Of a stretch of DNA of 64,000 nucleotides, positions 9,726 through 20,775 are shown piece by piece. The first letter of the stretch is position 1. Each line of letters begins with the position of its first letter. The translations under genes and the position numbers were made by a program. The stretch is from Symbiodinium natans (lineage: Eukaryota > Sar > Dinophyceae > Suessiales > Symbiodiniaceae), in NCBI GenBank assembly GCA_905221605.1, contig CAJNDS010002535.1:646001-710000 (forward strand), in the 5' to 3' direction. The notes beneath the pieces are model-generated. The model was not told the origin of the DNA, ran no database searches, and saw only the letters and a list, made by a program, of their open reading frames with translations.

Positions 9726-10517
9726 TGTTAAGTGTACAGCATGTATCCAGGTACAGTGAATGGGTGCAGTAGGAAAGACACCAAATGCCCTAAGGCATGT
9801 TGAGTCTGAGCAGAACGAGTTTGACACCGGAGGCTTAGGCTCAAGAGTCGAAAGCGAGAAAAGTTGTTTTGCCTTTAGAGCGTGGTAGGAAAAGTGAGCC
9901 ATGATGTTTACCACGTTTTTCAACAGTTACAGTGATTGCATGTGCCGCTGTGTTGAGCCTTGGGTCGAGTGTGATAGCACGGCTGATTTCAAGCAGCAGT
10001 GGAGCCACCAATTGGCTTATGGCAACAGTGGTCATGTGGAATTCCATGCCAGTGTGTGCGATGGATAGTTCAAGCAATGGAAATTCGAATGGGTCAAAAC
10101 ATCCTGGAGACAAACCAACAGCTACCTACGAGTCCGTGGGTCTTTTCTTGCAGACGATTTACACGCTCAGTGTGGAGGGCGATCGTCAGCTAGCACAGTG
10201 ACGGTGGGCCTCGGTACATACCCCAGTCCAGAAGGTTCGTCGAGTTCTGCTTCGTCAAGCTCGGCACGTGTTGAGACGACCAAGGATAGTTTCAATTCGC
10301 CAACGAAGTGCTCTGGGACTGATGTCCACGTCGCACTCATCTACGAACTCCAACGAGAGGGTTTTTGGGCCCCAAAACAGGGGTCTGTCATGTTAATGTT
10401 GCCATTGAACATGTGGAATAAGATGTGCATAGACCTTAAGGGTTCGCTCGCAACTGTACAGATGTTGCAGAAGATGTGCCATCACAGCGTTATGGCAAAT
10501 CTTGGCCAACATTAACA
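9726..10517 (+). repeat. candidate 3' LTR of the copia element
   Basis: The candidate starts TGTTAA after a purine-rich run and could end TTAACA at 10512-10517; these hexamers are inverted copies of each other and give the canonical TG...CA ends. The length would be 792 bp. The interval has no convincing gene. The matching 5' LTR is outside the window, so the pair cannot be compared and the right boundary is a guess. Confidence 0.4.
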
Positions 10518-10748
10518 CATGTTACAAGCCCTTGTACAGCAGCCAATAGCTTTTGGACCAACCCCAACGTTTTCACCTGAAGAAGCTCCGTCTACCACTA
10601 GGCTCAAAACAGTGAGTGGAAAACATCTGATTTTGTTCACCTATCGCCAAAGCACTCTCGGGAGGTGCTTCACCTAATCGCAGTCTAGAAGGTTGTGACG
10701 GTTCCTGCACAGGTTGTAGATTAGGCCGGCAACCGCCTGACCGAATAC
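10518..10748. other. no gene seen between the copia element and the next fragment
   Basis: Unique-looking DNA without a convincing frame on either strand; it may be the diverged remainder of the minus-strand copia fragment that follows. Confidence 0.4.
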
Positions 10749-12018
10749 CTAGGGTTTGGTCAGGTGTTGCAGAGCAGGCAATCTCACAGAAGAAGGGGCA
10801 AGTGCAATATCGTGTGGATTGTCCACGACATCTTCATTCTCAGTTGGTGGGTCGCTGGCTGCAGCCTCACTCCCACTGCCCGGACCTTCTCCTGTAACAG
10901 GCTTTGGTTGAAGTTGATTTCGGCTTGCTCCGACACGTCCAGCAAGGAATGACACATGCTTGTCAGGTGTGTCTCGCAGTACTGTCACAAGGCTGGGATC
11001 ATACTCACATGTGGTGCGTCGGACAGATCTAGCAACCACAAGACGACCTGATGAAGTGCAAACAAGGTGACAATCAGAAACATCTGATTTGCTCAGCCAC
11101 ATGGCCCGAAGCCACCGTGGTTTGCCCTTTGTGGCAGTTTTCACGCGTGCCAGGACGCACTCTGCGAAACGGACAAGTTTGCTTCCATATGGGGATGCAC
11201 GCACTCTCTCCCACGGCGTTAGGTTTTGTGTGACACCAAAACGCTGGAGAGTCCAGCTGGCGTGGCACCAGTACTAGTGATGCAGCGGGTCGAAGGTCTT
11301 GATTTGGATTTTCAATCGATCCTCAAGCTCAGCCAACATGGTCCCTGTTAGCTGTCGGATGCGTTCGATGGCACCCTCAGCGTGGTTGCCTTGGTGCTCT
11401 CCAACAGGGGTTTGTTCGATATGCGTTTCCATACCGATACGGTGCCTGAGGGCCAGTGCATGACGGTTCTGGGTCAGCACGTAAGGTGATTTTCCTGTGT
11501 CCAAGGTACCACACTAGTTTGGTCAGCTCAACTGCTGTGTAGTTGCGACAGGCGGTCCCGCCTTTGTTCGGCACGGGCCACGCTTGCAACCACTTGGTCT
11601 GCGTATCGTATACAACCAAGCAACACAGCTTTTCACCCACATCAACCCTGCTGGTGTACGCAAAATCGAAGCAAAGGACGGAACTTGACCGGCGGTCGTC
11701 AACCTTGACCTCATGCCTGTCCGACCTTGCCCCAAAAGCTACGCAGTGCGCACACCACTCCTTGTAAGGTGTGTGGGTAAGGCAGTGCTGACGGTACACA
11801 TCATCACTCGGTGCAGTGACATGCTTTTGCTCCACCGGCACTCGCTCCTTAGCAGCAGCAAGCTGCTGTCTGGCCTGATGGGCAGCAACCAAGTCCTGAC
11901 GAGTCAAATGATCTCGGATACGCTTCAGCACAGTGGACTTCCCACCAGAACGACCAAGCCCTAGCGACTGGGCAGCTTGCCTCAAAACAGCAAGAGTCGA
12001 ATCAAGGCTCAATGACAC
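10749..12018 (-). pseudogene. broken copia integrase region
   Basis: Three minus-strand frames together cover one integrase. From 12018 leftwards there is a SAP-like segment, the zinc site (H..H with CX2C in EWCAHC), the first catalytic Asp in LCFDFAYTS and the second in TLRAD. The frame then breaks near 11500. The part with HAEGAIERIRQ, carrying the catalytic Glu, is in another frame at 11274-11504. The C-terminal part (10749-11204) has the KGKPRWLRAMW segment typical of the end of copia integrases. No RT follows on this strand. The order of parts matches the intact element at 1-9 kb but the sequence is clearly a different family, so this is an old, truncated insertion. Confidence 0.7.
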
Positions 12019-12029
12019 ACACCGTCAAG

Positions 12030-12167
12030 GAGCCCCGCGCAGCGGCCGATTTTTTGTGGAGAGCCCTTCAAGCAGGTTTACCCCGTGACTACACCTGATG
12101 CGGGACCCACAGCAAAGTGCTAGGCCTTGTCACTTCTGGGCCTGCTGGAGAAGGCTGAAGCAACAGT
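12030..12167 (+). repeat. direct repeat, copy 1 (about 135 bp)
   Basis: Starts GAGCCCCG and runs through GATTTTTTGTGGAGAGC and CAGGTTTACCCCGTGAC to CAACAGT. It is nearly identical to 13150-13283 in the same orientation, with a few substitutions and small indels. Its end runs into the 51-bp minisatellite. Confidence 0.8.
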
Positions 12168-12560
12168 TCCTCACATCCCTTCTGGGCCTTCTGGCGAAGG
12201 TTCCGGCAGCCGTTTGCGGGGCCTAATCACTTCTGGGCCTTCTGGAGAAGTTTTAGGCAGCAGTTTGAGAGGTCTACTCACTGCTGGGCCTTCCGGAGAA
12301 GTTTTAGGCAGCAGTTTGAGAGGCCTAATCACTTCTGAGCCTTCCATGGAAGGTTGAGGCAGCAGTTTGAGAAGCCTAATCACTTCTGGGCCTTCAGGCA
12401 AATGTTGGGACAGCAGTTTGAGAGGCCTAATCATTTCTGGGCCTTCTGAAGATGTTTGAGGCATCAGTTTGAGGTCTACCCACTGCTGGGCCTTCAGGAA
12501 AATTTTTAGGCTGCAGTTGGACAGTTTGATAGGCCAAAGGACTTCTGGGCCTTCCGGAAG
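12131..12560 (+). repeat. 51-bp minisatellite, about eight copies
   Basis: Each unit begins CTTCTGGGCCTTCTGG and contains GGCAGCAGTTTGAGAGG followed by CCTAATCA. Units are 49-58 bp and about 80% alike. Because 51 is a multiple of three, the minus strand stays open across the array (12171-12596) and repeats a peptide like PEGPEVIRPLKLLP; I do not regard that as a gene. The first unit lies inside the flanking direct repeat, which suggests that the array grew from it. Confidence 0.8.
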
Positions 12561-12660
12561 GGCCTGTGCACCTTGAGTCTGTGCATGCGCGGGCACCTAC
12601 AGCCACGCCTGACCCGGACGGGCCTGTGCACCTCGAGCCTGTGCATGTGCGGGCACCTGG
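12559..12660 (+). repeat. two-copy repeat of about 60 bp
   Basis: The motif GGGCCTGTGCACC...GAGCCTGTGCATG...GCGGGCACCT occurs at 12559-12598 and again at 12619-12658. Confidence 0.6.
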
Positions 12661-13149
12661 CGGCAAGGCTCGTGCAGCTAGGGGGGGCTCAGTTGACGCA
12701 CTGCTAACTACGGTTGGGAGCGGGCGTTCCCAACAAGAAGAAGTTGTGCCTAAAATGCGAGTGTGCATCAAGCTTGCAAAATGTTGACTTCTAGGCAATT
12801 CAGAGCAAGGCAATGGATTATTCTTGCAAGCTACACAATGCTGCCGTCGGCGCTGTGTGAGTCCGGGCGTCCTCACATAGCTTTCAGGGGAGTACCCTAT
12901 TTGGAGGCTCCTTGTGTTTGCGCCGAAAGTTTTGAGGCTCGACCTCATGGCCAGAGGGCGGGCCTTGAGCGCTGCTGGCACAAGAGCCTCAAAGGCTGCT
13001 GGCTGGCACTTGGCTCATGTGCATCCCAGGTTCCGGGAGCCTATCGGCTTGGCATGCTTTGCCTGGTGCAGTTTAAGGCCCCCAAGGCTGCTTAACGGTC
13101 TGCAGCCAACCGCGCGTCAAGTGTGAGAGTCAAGGGGCCTTGTAACTCG
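12661..13149. other. no gene seen
   Basis: Several overlapping short frames are open on both strands, none with recognisable content. Confidence 0.4.
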
Positions 13150-13283
13150 GAGCCCCGCCAGCGGCCGATTTTTTGTGGAGAGCACTTCAAGCAGGTTTAC
13201 CCCGTGACTACACCTGATGCGGAACCCACAGCAAGTGCCAGGCCGACACTTCTGGGCCTGCTGGAGAAAGCTAAAGCAACAGT
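13150..13283 (+). repeat. direct repeat, copy 2
   Basis: Partner of 12030-12167. The plus strand is open here (13123-13380) and contains FCGEHFKQVYPVTTPD, which I do not recognise. The unit precedes the RNase H remnant by about 100 bp. Confidence 0.75.
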
Positions 13284-13379
13284 CCGAGTTCTGCAAGGAC
13301 TTGAAGGTAGTTGCCCCTCCAGACATCGTGAAAACGGTGGAAAAGGGGAGGGCAAGTGGTTCGGATCCATAGCTAACTG

Positions 13380-14050
13380 ACGCTGCAGCTGCTAGAGCAG
13401 TACTGGGCAGGATTATTGCATGGTGGGGTCAGTCAAAGCCTGACCGAGTCGCTGGATGTCCATCCTTTCGCAGGGACAGTCCAAGCCAACAGCATGCTTT
13501 GAACAAGCATTGCGACAAGTGATTAGGTTCCTCAAGGGACAATATCATGCTTGGCAGTGCTACGGTTCTGATGTGCCAGACAGTGGGCCGGCGCAGCTGG
13601 AAGTGCGCGGATGCTAGTTGGGCACCGCAGGCTTCGCTAGGACGAAGATCAGTGTCGGGCATTGCCATTTTTTACAGAGGATGCCTGATAAAGGGAATCT
13701 CCCGAGTTCAAGGGTGTGTGTCGTTGAGTTCCTGTGAGGCTGAGTTGAGAGCAATCTTGACTGCGGTGCAGGAAAGCGAGGGACTGGCGACATTGATCGG
13801 CCAACTGGCCGAATCAGAGATCACGATCCGGTTGCACACCGATAGTTCTTCAGCAAAAGCAGTGTTGTTGAACAGAGGTCTGAGTGGACGAGTGCGTCAC
13901 CTAGACATCGCTGTGTGCTATCTCCAGGAGAGGATCCAAGAGACCCTCAAGGTGTTGTGGTGTCCGACTTCAGCGATGGTGGCTGATGTCATGACAAAGT
14001 GTTTGAGTCAAATGACCTTCACTCAACACGAGCGGGCGCTAGATCCCTGA
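13380..14050 (+). pseudogene. copia RT end and RNase H remnant
   Basis: The open part (13547-14050) carries copia RNase H marks in order: DASWAP, RRSVSG, SLSSCEAEL, HTDSSSAKAV, GRVRHLDI and ADVMTK. Upstream, 13380-13546 reads like the end of RT, including RQVIRFLKG, but only across frame breaks. It lies on the opposite strand to the integrase remnant at 10.7-12.0 kb and belongs to a different copia family from the element at 1-9 kb, judging by SSCEAE in place of SSGESE. Confidence 0.7.
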
Positions 14051-14057
14051 TGAGAAT

Positions 14058-15608
14058 GTGCAACAGGTCTGGAGGATCTGTGGTTTGCGACGCCACATTG
14101 GATGGCTGACCGGGATGTCCCAGTATGCTGGAGCAACTGGACATCGAGTTGTGGAGAAGAAAGGTGAGAAGGGTGAGGGGAGAAGAGTTGCTCAAGGCTC
14201 CGGCCAGCAACCCCCGAAACCAAAGAGTATGCCCAAGTCCTTGGAGCGCATGGTTGTGCTGGTCCCAGACCTGGCTGCGCTGGAACCGCCGACGTGGTAC
14301 AACGATGCATGGTGGGCGATCTGTCGTCGTGGAATGGCAGTCGAAGATCTGGATGTGTCGAAGTATGTCACTGAGCTGTCAGACAGTGATATGGTGAAAT
14401 ACCAAAGCAGCTTTGATAAGCTGGTGCGGCCGGTGCAAGAGATTGCCGAAGTGAATCCGAAGCCTTCGAAGTTGTTGGGAGTCATCGATCTCCGTGGACA
14501 GATCGGTGGCAAGGCCCTGATCTACGAGACGGCGGTGACTGAAGGTGTGCTATACCTCGCCACAAGCCACGTTTGCTCTGAGTGTGATCAGTTTCGTGCG
14601 ATACCTCAGGGGCAAGGGAATCACCCCTGTGCTCCTTTTGGGGGGAAATCCAAGACCTTGGGATCTTGAGGTTGGTAGATATGTTGTTTGCACTGCCCAT
14701 CCTTTGCGGGGAACGGTGCTTGAAGGACGAGATGGAATGCACCACGCATCCACCGTGGATCACTCGCTGGAAAGAACATGCAAAGAAGGGCATGTTGGTC
14801 TTCAAAGAGATGTTGGATGGTGCAACACGATGAGGATCCACGATCCGAACTTAGCCCAGGAGAACCGACCAGTGCCGCGTTGGGCATTTCATGCCTATGG
14901 CAACTACAAGGCAGTGTTGGGTCGTTGGTTAGGATCACGGAGGATGAAGAGAAGAACAAGACCAATGGTTGGCAGAAGGTCACCGAGCACGAGACCAGGA
15001 GCATGGTCAATTGGGAATGCAGCTGCAAGTGGCATCTCCCAACGGATTACGTGGAGAGATTCAATCTGATGATGCCATCGGATATGTGGTAGCAGGTGTG
15101 GCAGATACTGTGCGAAGGAATTGACGACTTTGAGACTGAGGAAAAAGCGCTGCGAGAGATGGTAAAGAAAGCTGTGGATCAGCAGGATCGAGACGAAGAA
15201 GCTGAGAGAAAGCGAAAAGGAATTGCTGAGCTCGAGGAAGCAGAGGCTGAAGCGGTGAGAAGGAAAAAGGCCCGAATGGAGCGGGAAGACTCGAGAAGAT
15301 CTCCCGTGTCAGTGGCCTCGCCGGTCATGGACGCTGCCATGATCGCGCAAATTGCCGAGCAAGTGTGTGCGAATCTGAGCATCGCGGACCTGGAAAGGAT
15401 GTTGCAAGAAAAGAAAACATCCGAGCCTAGCCGGTCATCGCAGGATGTGATGATGGGAAAGCGGATGAGTGAGTTGAAGGAGATGAGAGATGCGGCAAAG
15501 GAGCGCCGATCGAAGGTGTTCAATGCTGATGTGGAAAAGGAAGATGTCGCGAAGGAGAAAGTTGAGGAAGAGAAGAAAGATGATATGGACGGCGAGGACA
15601 TGGATTGA
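14058..15608 (+). pseudogene. degraded ORF downstream of copia RNase H
   Basis: At least three plus-strand frames continue one another: 14058-14590 with LERMVVLVPDLAALEPPTWY and Cys motif VCSEC; a shift to another frame with LRGKGITPVLLLGGNPRPW; then 14778-15608, interrupted by a stop at 15090, with NGWQKVTEHETRSMVNWEC and a charged coiled coil ending in an acidic tail. I do not recognise the protein. Its place directly after RNase H and its charged coiled coil recall the extra C-terminal region of the element at 5.8-9.1 kb, so it may be the equivalent ORF of a second family, now broken. Confidence 0.5.
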
Positions 15609-15669
15609 GGTACTTGCTGACCTCAAGGGGTGAAGAAGATGCCCCGCAGCCGTTTGAGGGACGCCGTGG

Positions 15670-15909
15670 CATCCGAGCCGCCATGGCCCGCTCGCGTTTT
15701 TCCCATTGGTTTCCGAGAAGCCTGAGTCAGTGCATGTGTTTTCGCTGGATGGAGGCAGCAAGATTCGTCTGATTGCTGCAAGCTTGTCTTGGTTTGGTTT
15801 ATGGGAACCTGCCGCTACGTTGGTGATGCGACGACTGGCCAACGGTTTTTGGTTCTTTCCTGGAGTTTGCGAGATTGAAGGCTATGACTACGTCGAGGTC
15901 GTGTACTGA
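15670..15909 (+). CDS. short ORF fragment, function unknown
   Basis: An open plus-strand frame ending TGA at 15907-15909 with a plausible protein-like segment (VHVFSLDGGSKIRLIAASL, then WFFPGVCEIEGYD). No start codon with clear support; the first ATG in frame is at 15706. It may be the last exon of the degraded ORF before it or an unrelated remnant. Confidence 0.25.
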   Translation, partial: HPSRHGPLAFFPLVSEKPESVHVFSLDGGSKIRLIAASLSWFGLWEPAATLVMRRLANGFWFFPGVCEIEGYDYVEVVY

Positions 15910-17768
15910 GAGTGGGTGAGCCTGAGACTTGCATTAATTCGTTTTAACGTGTTTGTCACCACGAACTCTTGGAGAGCTTCCAAGACAACCTGTCTAGTGC
16001 AGGAGGATGCAAGTTGAATTCGTTTGTCACGAGTTTGGACAACGAACTCTTGGGTACCAATTGGACCCAGGACAACCTGCCTTATGGTGGGATCTTGCAT
16101 GAGTTTAAGTTTTATGTCAAAGATCGGCTGGTGTGTCGGTTGTTTCGCTTTGGTGGCGAGTACGCACCAAGGGAATGTGGCCAGGGCATCCCCTTAGTGT
16201 TGAAGTGCCGAGCTGTGCTTGGACTTTGGATCTTTGGCATGAACCCTCAGCAAAATGCGGGGGGTGGAAGATCGTGGCTGATCATTGATGGTTTTGTCAT
16301 GTTTTGGATCAGCTTGTATAGAGTTGTTTTGCTTCGGAGTGATTGGGAATCTTTATGATCCCATCCTCGATGGTTTTTGCCTCGATGATTTCCCTAGGAA
16401 ATCATACGAGTATGTTTTTGCCCAATACGCTACTTTGAGTGAGTATGCAGTGTGTAGGAACTTTGTTCTGAAGCTGAGTTTAAGCTCACATGTGAATTCG
16501 TTTAGTTTGCTGCGCACTTCGTGACTTTTGGCTCAAGGCCTGCGAGTGAAAAAGACGTGTCCGCACTTGGTTGAGATAGGTTTGGGTTCGTGCTTTCAAG
16601 GGAAAAGGTACCAGAGGGACCTTCGGTTTTTCACGCGAAGTGGAACTGCAACACGCTGATGAGTGCTGCAGCAAAGCGAAAGAGCGATATTCCTTGATTC
16701 ATACCTGGCTCCTGTTCAGGATCCAGACAGAATGTGTTGTCAAAGTGCATGTTCTTGAGCAGTGCTTGCGGTTTGCCCCTGGTTTTCCCTTCCCCCGAAG
16801 GACGTCATGACATGTTTCCAGAACCGCCAATGCAAGACACACCCTAGAAGTACTGTGGATTGGGACTTGGCCTTCACACTGCAGATGTGTCGTTTTCGGC
16901 CGCGCCAGAATCAATAACGCAGCAGTTCGTGTGTTTTTTCAGCTTCACACTCCTCCCGGCTTCCAGACGTTCCAACTCATCACTGCCGACCTCGTCAGTG
17001 CCATTGGTGTGAGGCTTGAGAAGTGCGCTCTGGTGCTTTGAAGACAAAGGTTTATTTTCTTTCATGAGGTCTCGGAACAGGGGGCACGGAGAAGGACTTT
17101 TGCCGATGCCGGGCGAGCGCTGCTGCGGTTGGCTTCTTTCGGATCCAAGCTGGTGTTCAACGGGTTGAGCTTGACCAGTCCGACTTTGTGAAATGACGGA
17201 GGTCCACTACTCTTAATTTCATTTTACTTGTTCCGCAAGACTGAAACTTGCATCATGTGAGTTTTTGATTTAACGTTGTCTTTTTGGCAGCTGATCTGTA
17301 AAGGTGTGCTCTCGAAGCATCCAGTTTGCGTACGGTCGGGTGCTTGGGCAGTCTTGGGGATGCGGAATAGGCATCAAGACTCAAGTCTCCAAGTGTGTTG
17401 GTTGCTTTCCGGGCACGTCTTTATTACACGCGGCTTTGAAGTGGACGGCTTTAGGAACACGAAGGCTTCAAGGCTTCTGGCTTCGGGTGAAGGGCTTCGC
17501 GCACGCTTCGCGCGCGCGCGTGCCTTCTTCTTTTTCTGATTCTTGCTTTCATTGGTCTCACCTTGCTGGCCTTGCGCTAAGTTGTCTTGCAATAAGGGCC
17601 TCTGCGCTTGCGGTTGCTTCTTTGTTAGTCACGACTCCTGTACGCTCGCTGGCGTGTGCAGTTTTGACTCTCTAAGTAGTTGTCTGTTTCACCCTGAATG
17701 GAAAGTCCCACAAAATCGGCCTACTGTGCTACTGATGTAGTAAAGAGGGCCATTTCAAAATAATGTAT
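15910..17768. other. gene-poor stretch
   Basis: No coding frame that I can support. Short open frames on both strands overlap freely. One spliced-leader-like site at 16526 is listed separately. Confidence 0.5.
16526..16537 (+). other. spliced-leader-like 3' end
   Basis: TTTTGGCTCAAG followed by G matches the last 12 bases of the 22-base dinoflagellate spliced leader as I know it. The upstream ten bases match poorly unless a gap is allowed. Such relics can mark a trans-spliced mRNA copied back into the genome. No clear ORF follows, so chance is a real alternative. Confidence 0.3.
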
Positions 17769-18165
17769 TGTGTGCAGTGTGTAGTGTGTCGTGTAGTGTG
17801 CAGTGTGTAGTGTTGTGTAGTGTAGTGTGGTGTGTAGTGTGCAGTGTGCAGTGTGGAGTGTGTAGTGTGTAGTGTGTGGTGTGTCATGTGTAGTGTGTAG
17901 TGTGTAGTGTGTAGTGTGTAGTGAAGAATGGAGTGTGCAGTGCGCAGTGTGTGAGTGTGTAGTGTGTAGTGTGTAATGTGTAGTGTGTAGTGTGTAGCGT
18001 GTAGTGTGTAGTGTGTAGTGTCTAGTGTGCAGTGTCTAGTGTGCAGTGTGCAGTGTGCAGTGTGCAATGTGCAGTGTGCAGTGTGTGGTGTGTGGTGTGT
18101 GGTGTGTGGTGTGTAGTGTGTAGTGTGTAGTGTGTAGTGTGTAGTGTGTAGTGTGTAGTGTGTAG
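17769..18165 (+). repeat. (AGTGTGT)n heptamer satellite
   Basis: About 55 units of a 7-bp motif, mostly AGTGTGT with variants AGTGTGC, AGTGTGG and AGTGTCT. It is not telomere sequence but has the same period as TTTAGGG. The minus strand is open in part and would give a Thr/His/Tyr/Leu peptide; this is a repeat artefact. Confidence 0.95.
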
Positions 18166-20044
18166 CGTAGCGTAGAAACGCTGTTTCTTCCTGAGAGCAT
18201 GTCTAGAGTGACATTTCTATATGGCAGCATTCTATATTGCTGACCCACACCATTGTCAGCACCTCAGGTAGTTGCAAGACATGGCTTTCCCATGTTTTCC
18301 ATTGTATGACGTTTTGCACGGTTGATTCTATGCTTGGCCCAAGGTCCAAATCTGCTATCCAATGTTCAGAAGCTTGTCAAGCCCCATCGCCAGCGCAGCA
18401 AACAAGCATATCCCAGTGAGATCAGTCTTGTCGGCGCGACACCCATACACAACTCAGGCTTGGTTGCCTAGCTCTCACCATTTCGCCAAGATGTATGGCA
18501 ATCACGATTTGCTGAGGGCTTATTGTCGGTGAACACGCAATGGTGGTGTTTTGTGCATTCACATTCTGCATGTGCTGCTGCAAATGTGAACAAGAATGAT
18601 TTGTATCATTTGAAAACCATCCCCGGGACCGGTAGAATGCGTGCAGATAACTGTTGTGGACATGCCGAACGCATTAACTTCCGGTTTGTCGAAAGCCTTG
18701 AACTCTTTGCGATTTGCTTGCGGTCTGAGGGGTTCAACAGCATGTTGCAACAGATGCTTACACGGTGTTAGCGATTGCAAATAGCTCTGTTGCTCGAAGG
18801 TGTATTATTGCTTCACGACGGGCTGTTTTTGTTGCTTGGAGCACTCATGTGCGCCTTGCTGTTGCTACTGTTCGACAGCTGGAAGCTGAGTTGCAAAAAG
18901 GTGAATGCAAGGTTAGGTTCCATCACATCGTCAACATGTCTGCAAATGGGTAACAACGGTGGTTGCATGTATGTCGGGGAGCACCTTCTTGCCGTGCACT
19001 AACCACTTGAAGTGCTGTCGTCGGGCTCTGATCGATATGGTGTGTAGTTTGGGGGAGGTGAGGCGTTTGCATTGACCGTGCTAAGGTCAACGGTTGTTGC
19101 GATATTCTGTTTGTTCTTACACACTTGCTACTTGTTCCATGCTAGGGCTGGGCGTCCCTTGTGACGTCGCTTCAGCCTGCTTGCTTAAATCCTGTTGGAA
19201 GCCCAGGTTTCACAATCCTCATCTTCTTCATGCGGTCCTGTCCAGGCGCCTTTCATTGACACGCCCCAGTCTCAGCCACGCAGCACTGCTTTTTGAGACG
19301 GCGCATGGTGTGACTGTGGGCAGCTCCGCTAGAACGTGTAGAAGTGTAAGAAGGGATCCACAAGTGGTCAGGGATCGACATCATTGCTTGCTCCAATGAA
19401 TAGCTCTAGAGTATCGGGTCAGCGTCAGCAAGCTCATGGCTTTCACAGAGCCGGACATCAAAAAGTGTCAAAGGCATTGTGCATCGTGCACGATTCGTGC
19501 ACATTTAGTTTCGAGCTTGGAGGAAGTTGAGCAAAAGGACCGGCGGATAAAGTTGTACAATTTGAGCAGCTCTTTCGCCCTCTGTTGACGAGAGAGGGTC
19601 ATTCAGTGTGAAGGGTAGAGCTCTGTTTCGAGATTTTGAGAGAAGTCACTGTGCTGTCATGTGTTACAGCTGAGGATCTTGGAGCCATTGCGATTCCTTT
19701 TTATGATGCAACCCGAAGTCCCCCAGGACATGGGATGCATGTATCCCTCCGAGTATGCTTGGGTCTCCTTAAATGCGTTGCCGGTGATGTTTGAGGCCCA
19801 TCACCATGTATGAAGTGGCGTCCGAAGGACCCGCAAAAGGCATGACACCCACAAGGTGGCACTGCAGCTTTGGTTGCATCAGGCACCCTGCGGTGCGGGA
19901 ATTCGTTTCAAACTCGGGGTGACCCGTTGCCGGCGCAGAAGAGAGGGGGCCGTGACTCCAGGCCGCCGCCGCCGGGCATAGCGCCCACGTGGCCGCCATT
20001 GGCTTCAGATGTTCTCGCTGACACTTACTGGGATGGTATTGTTC
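18166..20044. other. gene-poor stretch
   Basis: No supported gene. Open frames below about 100 codons occur on both strands without recognisable motifs. Confidence 0.5.
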
Positions 20045-20775
20045 CTGGGAGACTTGTGAGGAGTCTTCGAAGAGTTCCCGGAGTGTGCCTGGCCGCTGCT
20101 GTCTGGATGCTTCGGCCTCTTGTCCCTTGAGTGCAACTTCGACTCCTTCACACCGGTGAAGCTCCTGCTGTGTGACAAGAGACAATCTTCTTCCGTCCGA
20201 CCTCATCTTCCATCCAACCTCAGCCAAGCAGGAGCAGGCCTTGAATGGAGTGTCATCCGATCCCTCCGGCACGCTCACCCGCGTGTCCATATGATATGCG
20301 AGATGCTGACTGCATCATCTAGCAATGTTTCGATGGCCTTGTCTTCACAAGCAAGTGCGCCTTCTTGGTAATCAAGTTGGCACTCTCAGCATGTGGTGTC
20401 GGCTCGTGAGTCTTTTTTGTGTCTCTGCCTGGGCACTGATGTGGCCAAGGAGTTTACCGCGCGGCTTGCGTACGCAACGGGCGGCTGACATCGGATGCCC
20501 GTCTCGTTTGTAAGTTGCCGGTTGGCACCTGTTGGGACGTTTCGGGAAAACTTGTGAGGAGTCTTCGAAGAGTTCCCGGATTTTCTGAATGCTTCGGCCT
20601 CTTGTCCCGAGCAATCCCAAGTACTTTCGACGGGTTCGAGCTGGTGAGGCGTGAGGCTCCTGCTGTGTGACAAAAGCTCTGCATCCGAGGTCAGCAAAGG
20701 GGCAGGAGCCTTGAGGGACCGTCATTGTCATCCGGTGTCTCCAGCACTCTCACCATGTGCTGTCAGCTCGTGAAT
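20045..20775 (+). repeat. diverged direct duplication, about 490 bp apart
   Basis: Copy 1 is about 20045-20413 and copy 2 about 20543-20775. Shared blocks in order include ACTTGTGAGGAGTCTTCGAA, ATGCTTCGGCCTCTTGTCCC, CTCCTGCTGTGTGACAA and GCACTCTCA(G/C)CATGTG. Copy 1 carries about 110 bp not found in copy 2. On the minus strand both copies keep open frames with the shared peptide RELFEDSSQV, so the duplicated unit may once have been coding. Confidence 0.65.

Larger units (their letters stand above)
1..10517 (+). mobile_element. Ty1/copia-type LTR retrotransposon, 5' end outside the window
   Basis: Domain order is Gag zinc knuckle, aspartic protease, integrase, reverse transcriptase, RNase H, which is the Ty1/copia order (integrase before RT). 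The reading frame is already open at base 4 with only a TTG, so the true start and the 5' LTR lie upstream of the window. The internal coding part ends at 9146. The element probably ends in a 3' LTR that I place tentatively at 9726-10517. The coding region has one visible lesion, a -1 frame change inside RT near 5800, so the copy is recent but may be inactive. Confidence 0.85.

Noticed and set aside
12171-12596. Minus-strand 141-codon ORF
   Set aside because: It follows the 51-bp minisatellite, whose length is a multiple of three; no independent evidence of coding.
17729-18248. Minus-strand ORFs rich in Thr, His, Tyr and Leu
   Set aside because: They are translations of the AGTGTGT heptamer; a 7-bp unit gives a repeating seven-residue frame.
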